NCBI GenBank assembly: GCA_937926145.1
Contig: CALANW010000026.1
Span: 1 to 18,450, forward strand
Source: an uncultured Ruminococcus sp.
GTDB lineage: Bacteria; Bacillota; Clostridia; Oscillospirales; Ruminococcaceae
Direction: 5' to 3'
DNA length: 18,450 nucleotides
The translations under genes were made by a program, and so were the position numbers. Within the stretch, counting starts at the first letter, position 1; each line of letters opens with the position of its first letter. The notes beneath the pieces were generated by a model that was not told where the DNA came from, ran no database searches, and worked only from the letters and a program-made list of their open reading frames with translations. Below are positions 8,070 through 14,138 of the stretch, piece by piece.

Positions 8070-9980
8070 TTACTTTGTTATCTTCTTTTTGAAAAGTCCG
8101 AGTAAAAGCATACCGATGACTGAACCTACAACGAGTGATACAAGATACATTACAGGGTTTCCGACTACGGGGAATACGAAGATGCCGCCGTGAGGTGCTC
8201 GAAGTGTGCAGCCGAATGCCATTGAAAGTCCTCCTGCCGCTGCCGCTCCGATGAAGCAGGCAGGGATAACTCTTGCAGGATCGGCAGCCGCATAAGGGAT
8301 CGCGCCCTCTGTGATGAAGCTGAGTCCCATAATGTAGTTTACAGGACCATTCTTGCGTTCGTCCTCTGTGAATCTGTCCTTGAAGAATGTCGTTGCGAGT
8401 GCGATAGCGATCGGAGGAACCATACCACCGACCATTACAGCCGCCATTATGTCATAGTTGCCCGAAGCGATAGCCGCCGTGCCGAATACATAAGCCGCCT
8501 TGTTGAACGGGCCGCCCATATCTATCGACATCATTCCGCCGAGTACACAGCCGAGGAGGATTTTGCTCGAATTTCCCATATTGGAAAGGAAGTTTGAAAG
8601 TCCCTCATCGAGCATACCCATTATCGGGTTGACTGCGCACATCATTATTGCTACCATTGCAAGTCCGCCGAGAGGATAGATGAGAACGGGCTTTATTCCG
8701 TTGAGCGCTTTCGGCATCTTGTCACAAGCTTTTTCAAGCATAAGCGTGAGGAAACCGCCGATGAAGCCTGCAAGCAAAGCTCCGAGGAAGCCCGAGGGAA
8801 CGTCACCTGCGGGTGAAGCGAACGTTGCGCCCGAAACAGCCATTGCGCCGCCTGCCATACCTACAAGAAGTCCCGGTCTGTCGGCAATGCTCTTGCCGAT
8901 ATAGCCTGCAAGGATAGGTATCATAAAGTTAAATGCGTAGCCGCCGATTGTCTTGAACCAAGCCGCAGCCGCAAGATGCGTACCGAAGTCGCTGTCCTGA
9001 GGTGCGCCGCCTATCGAGTCGATGAGGAATGCAAGCGCAATGAAAATACCGCCTGCAACGGTGAACGGGAGCATATTTGATACGCCGTTCATAAGGTGCT
9101 TGTAAAGCTTTCTTCCGAAGCTTTCATTTCCCGATGAGGACGAGCTTTCGGACTTTCCGCCCTCATGGTGATAGATCGGAACTTCACCGTATTCAGCACG
9201 GTTGATAAGCTCCTCGGGTATCTTTATTCCGTCCGATACCTTTGTGATGATAACTCTCTTTCCGTCAAATCGAGCCATTTCGACAGCCTTGTCAGCCGCA
9301 ACGATAATGCCGTCGCAGTTTGCTATCTCCTCATCGGTGAGGATATTCTTCGCACCGCCTGAGCCGTTCGTTTCGACCTTTATCGAGATGCCAAGCTTCT
9401 CCCCTGCCTTTTCGAGAGCCTCGGCAGCCATATATGTGTGCGCGATTCCTGTCGGGCAAGCCGTTACCGCAAGGACTTTGTAGCCGTCAGCCGACTTGAC
9501 TTCCGCTTTCGGTTCATCGGGGAACTTTTCGTTCTCCATATCGTCAATGACTTTGAGAAATTCGTCCTTGTCCTTTGCGGCAAGAAGCTTCGCACGGAAA
9601 TCTTCGTCCATAAGGATTGTCATAAGCCGCGAAAGCACTTCAAGGTGAACGTCACCGTCATTTGGTGCTGCTATCATAAACAGGAGGTTGGAGGGTTCAT
9701 CATCGAGCGCTTCGTAATCAACGCCCTCGGGAACTGTCATTGCCGCAAGTGACGGCGCTTTTACCGCTTCGCTCTTTGCGTGAGGTATCGCGATTCCCTC
9801 GCCGACAGCTGTTGAACCCTTTTCCTCACGGGCAAGAATACCCTTTTTGTATTCGTCCTTATCCGCAATATTTCCGCCCTTTACCTGAAGCTCCACGAGC
9901 ATATCGATAGCTTCGCTCTTGTTCTTGGGCGAACCGCCGAGCATGATGCTTTCTTTGTTAAGCAGGTCAACTATTCTCAT
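8070..9980 (-). CDS. fruA: Fructose PTS transporter, EIIABC fusion
   Basis: Membrane permease of 636 residues that takes up fructose and releases it as fructose-1-phosphate. Domain order is A-B-C. EIIA-Fru spans residues 1-150 with the phosphorylated His67 in GEGIAIPHAKS. EIIB spans about 165-265 with Cys175 in TACPTGIAHTYMAAEAL. After a Ser-rich linker (about 280-287) comes the hydrophobic EIIC from about 290, with LPFTVAGGIFIALAFLID and, near the end, RAPHGGIFVFPVV. Length and order match the Firmicutes FruA type. A strong GAGGAGGA site lies at 9987-9994. It follows fruK by 33 bp, and the kinase acts directly on its product. Confidence 0.95.
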   Translation of the reverse strand: MRIVDLLNKESIMLGGSPKNKSEAIDMLVELQVKGGNIADKDEYKKGILAREEKGSTAVGEGIAIPHAKSEAVKAPSLAAMTVPEGVDYEALDDEPSNLLFMIAAPNDGDVHLEVLSRLMTILMDEDFRAKLLAAKDKDEFLKVIDDMENEKFPDEPKAEVKSADGYKVLAVTACPTGIAHTYMAAEALEKAGEKLGISIKVETNGSGGAKNILTDEEIANCDGIIVAADKAVEMARFDGKRVIITKVSDGIKIPEELINRAEYGEVPIYHHEGGKSESSSSSGNESFGRKLYKHLMNGVSNMLPFTVAGGIFIALAFLIDSIGGAPQDSDFGTHLAAAAWFKTIGGYAFNFMIPILAGYIGKSIADRPGLLVGMAGGAMAVSGATFASPAGDVPSGFLGALLAGFIGGFLTLMLEKACDKMPKALNGIKPVLIYPLGGLAMVAIMMCAVNPIMGMLDEGLSNFLSNMGNSSKILLGCVLGGMMSIDMGGPFNKAAYVFGTAAIASGNYDIMAAVMVGGMVPPIAIALATTFFKDRFTEDERKNGPVNYIMGLSFITEGAIPYAAADPARVIPACFIGAAAAGGLSMAFGCTLRAPHGGIFVFPVVGNPVMYLVSLVVGSVIGMLLLGLFKKKITK

Positions 9981-10013
9981 AATAAGTCCTCCTCATCAAT
10001 TTTACGTCAACGA

Positions 10014-10913
10014 TCAAAGCGTTTTTAAAAGTTCATCTATCTTTGCTTTTTCGGCAAGTCCGTCCGAGAAAGCTGTCGCACCGCCTGCCGCAGTTCCAAG
10101 CTTCAAAGCGTATTCGTAATCGCCCTTGAGCGAGCCTGCCGTGAAGCCTGCGACCATTGAATCGCCTGCGCCAACGGAGTTTTTGACCGTTCCCTTGCAT
10201 ACTCCGCAGCGGTGCATCTTTCCGTATTCGTCAATGAGCATCGCACCGTCGCCTGCCATTGAGATAAGCACATTCACCGCACCCATTCCCTGCAGTTTGC
10301 GGGCGTACTTTTCGATTTCTTCGTCCGTTTTGAGCTCAGCTCCGAACATTTCGCCAAGCTCGTGATTGTTCGGCTTTACAAGGAAAGGCTTGTATTTCAG
10401 CACGTTGAGGAGCAAGTCCTTAGTCGCATCGACCACGGTTTTGATGTTCCTGCCCGAGAGCCTTTCGAGAATTTTCTCATAGATATCGGACGGGAGTGAG
10501 GACGGTATGCTTCCTGCGAGGATAAGCGTGTCGCCGTCCGAAAGCTTGTCGAGCTTTTCAAACAGAGCGTTGATAGCGGCTTCGTCAATGTCAGGTCCCT
10601 GTCCGTTGAGTTCGGTTTCCTCGGTGGATTTTATCTTCACGTTGATTCGTGAATTTCCGTTTTTAAGGCGAACGAAATCTGCGTTAATGCCCATTTCGGA
10701 AAGTCCGTTTTCTATCGCTTCGCCCGTGAAGCCTGCCGTGAAGCCGAGTGCCTTTGAGTCGATGCCAAGCTCTCTCAATACTATTGAAACATTGATGCCC
10801 TTTCCGCCGAAGTACATTTCTTCCTTTTCGGAACGGTTCGTTGCGCCGAGCTTCATTTCGCCCGTATGAACAACATAGTCGATAGCAGGGTTGAAAGTTA
10901 CTGTATAAACCAT
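10014..10913 (-). CDS. fruK: 1-phosphofructokinase
   Basis: PfkB-family sugar kinase of 299 residues; with fruA beside it, the role is fructose-1-phosphate + ATP to fructose-1,6-bisphosphate. Family marks: the N-terminal FNPAIDYVV, the GGKGINVSIVLRELG signature (residues 36-50), and the catalytic VGAGDSMVAGF with the base Asp251. Tagatose-6-phosphate kinase (LacC) is the closest alternative, but the context is a pure fructose operon. The ATG starts one base after the stop codon of fruR, and its AAGGAGGT site (10922-10929) lies inside the last codons of fruR, so translation is probably coupled. The next gene, fruA, is 33 bp on. Confidence 0.95.
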   Translation of the reverse strand: MVYTVTFNPAIDYVVHTGEMKLGATNRSEKEEMYFGGKGINVSIVLRELGIDSKALGFTAGFTGEAIENGLSEMGINADFVRLKNGNSRINVKIKSTEETELNGQGPDIDEAAINALFEKLDKLSDGDTLILAGSIPSSLPSDIYEKILERLSGRNIKTVVDATKDLLLNVLKYKPFLVKPNNHELGEMFGAELKTDEEIEKYARKLQGMGAVNVLISMAGDGAMLIDEYGKMHRCGVCKGTVKNSVGAGDSMVAGFTAGSLKGDYEYALKLGTAAGGATAFSDGLAEKAKIDELLKTL

Positions 10914-10914
10914 G

Positions 10915-11664
10915 TCACATTACCTCCTTGATATTTGCCTTTGAAAGATATTTTTTATCCTGAAGCTTGTCCGTGATTATATTCACCCTGCCAAGCTGTG
11001 TGAACGTTATTGCCGAAACCTGACCGAATTTGGAGTGGTCTGCAAGAATGTAAACTGTCTGGCTGTTCTGAACCGCCGCTGTCTTTACGCTCGCTTCGTT
11101 TCGGTCGGGGGTCGTAACGCCTGATGAAAGCGATATACCATTCGCGCCGATGAAGCATTTTGTAAAGTTGTAGCTTTGCAGACTGCTCACACATTCCGCT
11201 CCAACGATAGCTTCCGTTGTGACCTTTATCTCACCTGCGGGGATATAGACCTTGAAGCCTCTCTGCGCAAGCTTTTTCGCGTGTACGAACGCATTTGTTA
11301 CAAATATCACGCTCTTGTCGGGGAGAAAATCTATCATCTTTTCGGTGGTCGTTCCTGCATCGATGAAAACCAAGTCGCCGTCATCGATGAGCGAAGCCGC
11401 ATATCTCGCTATCGCCGTTTTTTCCTCGGTGAAAAGCTTTGATTTTGATTCAACGTCATTTTCCACCATACTGAACGAGCGGTCGTCAGCGGCTATCGCA
11501 CCGCCGTGTACTTTTTTCAGCAGACCCTTTTCGTCAAGCTGCGTAAGGTCACGTCTGACGGTCGATTCGGACGCTCCAAGCTGCTCGCAAAGCTCCGTCA
11601 TTGTGACGCTGCCGCTGCGCTTTACCTGCTCCAATATAAAAGCGTGTCTTTCTTCCGTAAGCAT
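10915..11664 (-). CDS. fruR: DeoR-family fructose operon repressor
   Basis: Transcription factor of 249 residues from the start chosen here. The N-terminal helix-turn-helix reads SVTMTELCEQLGASESTVRRDLTQL followed by KVHGG, the DeoR signature. The C-terminal sugar-phosphate sensor domain shows DLVFIDAGTTTEKMIDFL and HSKFG. An in-frame ATG at 11730 would add 22 residues, but it lies upstream of the predicted transcription start and on top of the -10 box, so it is rejected. The ATG at 11664 has AGAAGGTG at 11671-11678, six bases away. As first gene of the operon it probably represses its own promoter, with fructose-1-phosphate or fructose-1,6-bisphosphate as inducer by analogy to other FruR proteins. 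Confidence 0.93.
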   Translation of the reverse strand: MLTEERHAFILEQVKRSGSVTMTELCEQLGASESTVRRDLTQLDEKGLLKKVHGGAIAADDRSFSMVENDVESKSKLFTEEKTAIARYAASLIDDGDLVFIDAGTTTEKMIDFLPDKSVIFVTNAFVHAKKLAQRGFKVYIPAGEIKVTTEAIVGAECVSSLQSYNFTKCFIGANGISLSSGVTTPDRNEASVKTAAVQNSQTVYILADHSKFGQVSAITFTQLGRVNIITDKLQDKKYLSKANIKEVM

Positions 11665-11681
11665 TTTCAGCACCTTCTTTT

Positions 11682-11711
11682 TGAATGTATTTGAACGTTT
11701 ATGATTGTTTC
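11682..11711 (-). promoter_or_regulatory. Candidate FruR operator, three 10-bp direct repeats
   Basis: Read on the plus strand, three consecutive 10-mers share TGAANGT or a close form: TGAATGTATT, TGAACGTTTA and TGATTGTTTC. They begin at the predicted transcription start and cover about +1 to +30. The one-helical-turn period fits DeoR-family regulators that bind short direct repeats. That FruR binds here is inference from position and pattern. Confidence 0.65.
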
Positions 11712-11718
11712 TGCTATG

Positions 11719-11747
11719 ATAATAACACAACTTAATTAGAAAATCAA
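11719..11747 (-). promoter_or_regulatory. Promoter of the fruRKA-ptsHI-fbp operon
   Basis: On the minus strand a TTGATT -35 box (11742-11747) and a TATTAT -10 box (11719-11724) are separated by exactly 17 bases. The expected start of transcription is near 11712. The fruR start codon lies about 48 bases downstream, which settles the choice of that start. Confidence 0.8.
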
Positions 11748-11754
11748 TAGTTTT

Positions 11755-11774
11755 CAGTCAAAAACATTCAAAAA
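11755..11774 (-). promoter_or_regulatory. Candidate upstream FruR operator, inverted orientation
   Basis: Two tandem 10-mers, CAGTCAAAAA and CATTCAAAAA, lie just upstream of the -35 box. The second is the exact reverse complement of TTTTTGAATG at 11678-11687 in the downstream operator. The promoter is thus bracketed by copies of the same motif in opposite orientation. Confidence 0.5.
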
Positions 11775-11790
11775 GCTCTATTTTTGTATA

Positions 11791-11816
11791 TTTGTATAAG
11801 TACAAACCGTTTTCAT
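11791..11816 (-). promoter_or_regulatory. Operator-like dyad and possible cre site
   Basis: TTTGTA-TAAG-TACAAA (11791-11806) is a perfect 6-bp dyad with a 4-base centre. Overlapping it, the complement of 11802-11816 reads ATGAAAACGGTTTGT, one mismatch from the catabolite-responsive element consensus WTGNAANCGNWNNCW. It is centred about 95 bases upstream of the predicted fru start. An isolated near match in AT-rich DNA is weak evidence. Confidence 0.3.
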
Positions 11817-11819
11817 TGT

Positions 11820-12283
11820 GCATTATAACAATATATATTGCACAATTTCACATCAAACTATACATTTCGCATACCGCAAACATTATTTTCATAGCACCAA
11901 AAGTTTTCAAAGCACCATAAACGTTCATTTTCATTCAATCTATGCCGATAAGATTTTATCCGACAGATATAACGTGCGTAATTATCGTCTTTTTTCAGCG
12001 CATCATTTTACAAAATCAGATTTTTACACTCTTCAAACGGCCAAAAGACTGCAAATACTATTTAACATCACGGTATTTCAACGAGTAAATAAATAGTGAG
12101 TTTTTGATGTGAATATATTTCTAATTGCTATATTTTACCGTAGGGGACGGGTCGCCAGTCTCGTTTTTTTGAACGATATTGGTGACTGCAGGACGGGAAA
12201 CCCGCCCCCTACAATGATTTGTAAATAGTTTGATAAAAATCAGTTCACTTGTTGAAATACCGTGTATTTAATATACATTTTAA
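11820..12283. other. AT-rich gene-free spacer between the divergent fru and mgtE promoters
   Basis: No credible gene. A possible 92-codon ORF (GTG at 11818, to 12096) has no ribosome binding site and an odd His/Tyr/Phe-rich composition expected from translated AT-rich DNA. The left part holds TTCACATCAAA (11847-11857), matched by its reverse complement at 12103-12113. The right part holds the nested inverted repeat described separately. Confidence 0.6.
12069..12264. repeat. Nested inverted repeat, MITE-like element
   Basis: Outer arms of 21 bp (12069-12089 and 12244-12264) share CACGGTATTTCAAC and differ at two positions. Inside lie inner arms GTAGGGGACGGGT (12140-12152) and ACCCGCCCCCTAC (12200-12212), 13 bp with one mismatch, and within these smaller CAGTC/GACTG and TCGTT/AACGA pairings. 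The GC-rich core stands out from AT-rich flanks. TATTTAA occurs at 12059-12065 and again at 12265-12271, a possible target duplication, though AT-rich matches come easily by chance. No coding capacity, so if mobile it depends on a transposase elsewhere. Confidence 0.65.
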
Positions 12284-12312
12284 TTGACAAATAACTTCTT
12301 TAGTGATATAAT
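12284..12312 (+). promoter_or_regulatory. Consensus sigma-A promoter of mgtE
   Basis: Perfect TTGACA (12284-12289) and perfect TATAAT (12307-12312) with a 17-base spacer. Transcription should start near 12319-12320, leaving a leader of about 250 bases before the mgtE start codon. A promoter this strong followed by a terminator points to control inside the leader. Confidence 0.92.
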
Positions 12313-12355
12313 TATTTTGCAAAATTGCGAAAACATTAATTCGGAGGTGAATAAA

Positions 12356-12454
12356 GTGGCAAACGGCGATAGCTGCGGGTCAAACGGGCGATCATACAGA
12401 TATTTTCATACAGCTGATGCGGCTCGCTTTGCGCTGCCATTTTATTCGCTGTAA
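12356..12454 (+). CDS. Possible mgtE leader peptide, 32 residues
   Basis: A GTG start preceded at six bases by GGAGGTG (12343-12349) opens a 32-codon frame ending at TAA 12452-12454, 14 bases before the terminator stem. The peptide begins MANGDSCGSNGRSYRYF and ends in ARFALPFYSL; it has one proline and no run of a single amino acid, so classical amino-acid attenuation is unlikely. Codons 10-12 cover the ACGGGC sequence that could pair with the terminator arm, so ribosome position could affect termination. It could also be a chance frame over a structured RNA, although the strong ribosome binding site argues against that. Confidence 0.5.
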   Translation: MANGDSCGSNGRSYRYFHTADAARFALPFYSL

Positions 12455-12468
12455 ATAACGATACCTGC

Positions 12469-12508
12469 CCGTATATGACCTGTACTGACTGTCATATACG
12501 GTTTTTTT
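12469..12508 (+). terminator. Intrinsic terminator in the mgtE leader
   Basis: A perfect 11-bp stem, CCGTATATGAC (12469-12479) with GTCATATACGG (12491-12501), and an 11-base loop are followed by seven T residues. It lies after the promoter and 62 bases before the mgtE start codon, so it must be read through for mgtE to be made: an attenuator and not an end-of-gene signal. Confidence 0.9.
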
Positions 12509-12570
12509 ATGCCCCGATGTCCGTCAGTTTGATGTACAGCATACATTAAAAAGAAACGGAGGACATTCCA

Positions 12571-14001
12571 ATGAAGAACACAGAAAACACTATTGTAAAA
12601 ACAACCGAGAACGAAGCTGCAAAAAATCCGCATTTTGACGAAATAGCAGCAATAATCACGGGCAACGATTCGCCCAAAGCAATGATGAACCGTCTGGATG
12701 ATTATCACGGCAGCGACATTGCAGACGTTATCAGCAGCCTTACCGTTCAGGACAGAAAAAAGTTCTACCGCATCTGCAGCGAGGAAATGCTCGGCGATAT
12801 TTTTGAGCATCTCGACGAAAAAGACGCAGGAACTTATCTCAATGAAATGGATATCCGCAAAGCGGCTGCTCTTATATCCGAGCTTGATACCGATACTGCC
12901 GTGAATATTCTTTCCGAAACTGACAAGGACAAGCGCAGTCTTATCATCGATACGGTAGACCCCGATATACGGAATGAGCTGAAACTCATCGCCTCCTTTG
13001 ACGATGAGGAAATAGGCAGCCGAATGACTACCAACTGCATAATCATCAAAGACGATATGTCGGTAAAACAGGCAATGACTGCTCTCATCAGTCAGGCAAA
13101 GGAAAATGACAATATCTCAACGCTGTTCGTTGTTGACGAAAACAATGTTTTCAGCGGCGCTATTGATTTAAAAGACCTTATCACAGCAAGAAGCGAGGAC
13201 GAACTGAACAGCCTTGTTGCGACCTCATTTCCCTATGTATATGCAGCCGAGCAGACCTCCGACTGTATCGAAAAGCTGAAAGATTACTCGGAATATATCA
13301 TACCCGTTCTGGACGATTCAAACCGTCTGCTCGGCGTTATCACTGCGCAGAACATCATTGAAGCCGCAGACGATGAAATGGGCGAGGATTACGCAAAGCT
13401 TGCAGGTCTTACCGCTGAAGAAGATCTCAACGAACCTATCGGACAGAGTATAAAAAAACGTTTGCCGTGGCTGCTGATACTGCTTGCGCTCGGAATGTTG
13501 GTCTCGACCGTTGTGGGCGCATTTGAGAAGGTTGTCGCACAGCTCACGCTGATCGTTGCGTTCCAGTCGCTTATCCTTGATATGGCAGGCAACGTCGGCA
13601 CACAGTCCCTTGCAGTGACTATCCGTGTTCTTACGGACGGTCAGCTTTCATTCAGGCAGAAGCTTCAGCTTGTATCGAAAGAAATGCGTGTCGGGCTGCT
13701 CAACGGTCTGCTGATCGGAGTGCTTTCGTTTGCCGCAGTCGGTCTTTACATCTTCCTTTTTAAGGGTAAAGACCTTATGTATTCCTTCGCAATGTCGGGC
13801 TGTATCGGAATTTCGCTCATACTTGCGATAATCGTATCCAGCGCAGTCGGAACGCTCACGCCGCTTTTCTTCAAGAAGATAAAGATAGACCCGGCTGTTG
13901 CTTCAGGTCCGATGATAACCACCCTCAACGACCTTGTTGCAGTCGTTGTTTACTACGGCACAAGCTGGATATTCCTTATAAATATGCTGCATCTTTCATA
14001 A
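12571..14001 (+). CDS. mgtE: Magnesium transporter MgtE
   Basis: Mg2+-selective channel/transporter of 476 residues acting in the cytoplasmic membrane. Order of parts: a cytoplasmic helical N domain (about 30-135), two CBS domains (about 150-270, with TLFVVDENNVFSGAIDLKDL and YIIPVLDDSNRLLGVIT), a connecting helix, and five membrane segments from 298 on. The conserved GNVGTQS (residues 340-346) and SGPMITTLND (445-454), whose final Asp corresponds to the pore Mg2+ site of Thermus MgtE, are present. The N and CBS domains close the pore when internal Mg2+ is high. A strong GGAGGA site lies at 12558-12563. The leader terminator suggests a second, RNA-level control. No clear terminator follows, so the next gene may share the transcript. 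Confidence 0.95.
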   Translation: MKNTENTIVKTTENEAAKNPHFDEIAAIITGNDSPKAMMNRLDDYHGSDIADVISSLTVQDRKKFYRICSEEMLGDIFEHLDEKDAGTYLNEMDIRKAAALISELDTDTAVNILSETDKDKRSLIIDTVDPDIRNELKLIASFDDEEIGSRMTTNCIIIKDDMSVKQAMTALISQAKENDNISTLFVVDENNVFSGAIDLKDLITARSEDELNSLVATSFPYVYAAEQTSDCIEKLKDYSEYIIPVLDDSNRLLGVITAQNIIEAADDEMGEDYAKLAGLTAEEDLNEPIGQSIKKRLPWLLILLALGMLVSTVVGAFEKVVAQLTLIVAFQSLILDMAGNVGTQSLAVTIRVLTDGQLSFRQKLQLVSKEMRVGLLNGLLIGVLSFAAVGLYIFLFKGKDLMYSFAMSGCIGISLILAIIVSSAVGTLTPLFFKKIKIDPAVASGPMITTLNDLVAVVVYYGTSWIFLINMLHLS

Positions 14002-14138
14002 GTGCTTTTCTCAGTGATAGATAATCATAAAATTCAGATATGCTTTATGCGGCTATTTGGTATATTGAAGAAGATCCGTTTGGATCGACCTGCTCGGCAA
14101 ACGGAATTTACGGGAAATACAAGGAGAACTAACACATT
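14002..14138 (+). promoter_or_regulatory. mgtE-GGDEF intergenic region with overlapping hairpins
   Basis: Two mutually exclusive stem-loops can form: GATCC-GTTT-GGATC (14073-14086), or CCGTTTG with CAAACGG (14076-14082 with 14098-14104). Neither has a T tract, so neither is a standard terminator. I see no convincing promoter. AAGGAG at 14121-14126 is the ribosome binding site of the next gene, 12 bases from its ATG. Confidence 0.4.

Larger units (their letters stand above)
12320..12570 (+). promoter_or_regulatory. mgtE leader RNA with terminator, candidate riboswitch or attenuator
   Basis: The leader can fold as a stem with small bulges (12366-12375 with 12411-12420, about 35-base loop), a small hairpin (12421-12427 with 12431-12438), and an intrinsic terminator (12469-12508). 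Within the loop of the first stem ACGGGC (12384-12389) can pair perfectly with GCCCGT (12467-12472), which overlaps the 5' arm of the terminator. That pairing would form a pseudoknot and prevent the terminator. The leader also contains a short ORF with a strong ribosome binding site. I do not see the M-box (ykoK) consensus GUUAGGUGAGGCUCCU. Mg2+ control is inferred from the gene; the folds are hand-drawn. Confidence 0.6.

Noticed and set aside
11665..11730. Upstream in-frame start for fruR at 11730
   Set aside because: The -10 box (11719-11724) overlaps this extension, so an ATG at 11730 would not be transcribed. The extension is also absent from the DeoR fold.
11818..12096. 92-codon ORF in the fru-mgtE spacer
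   Set aside because: GTG start without a ribosome binding site, and a His/Tyr/Phe-rich translation as expected from random AT-rich DNA.
12320..12570. M-box (ykoK) riboswitch before mgtE
   Set aside because: The conserved core sequence is not seen. Only a short GGGTCAA recalls part of it, too little for a call.
14002..14138. Cyclic di-GMP (GEMM) riboswitch before the GGDEF gene
   Set aside because: Its conserved core GCAAA/tetraloop-receptor pattern is not visible; only short palindromes are present.
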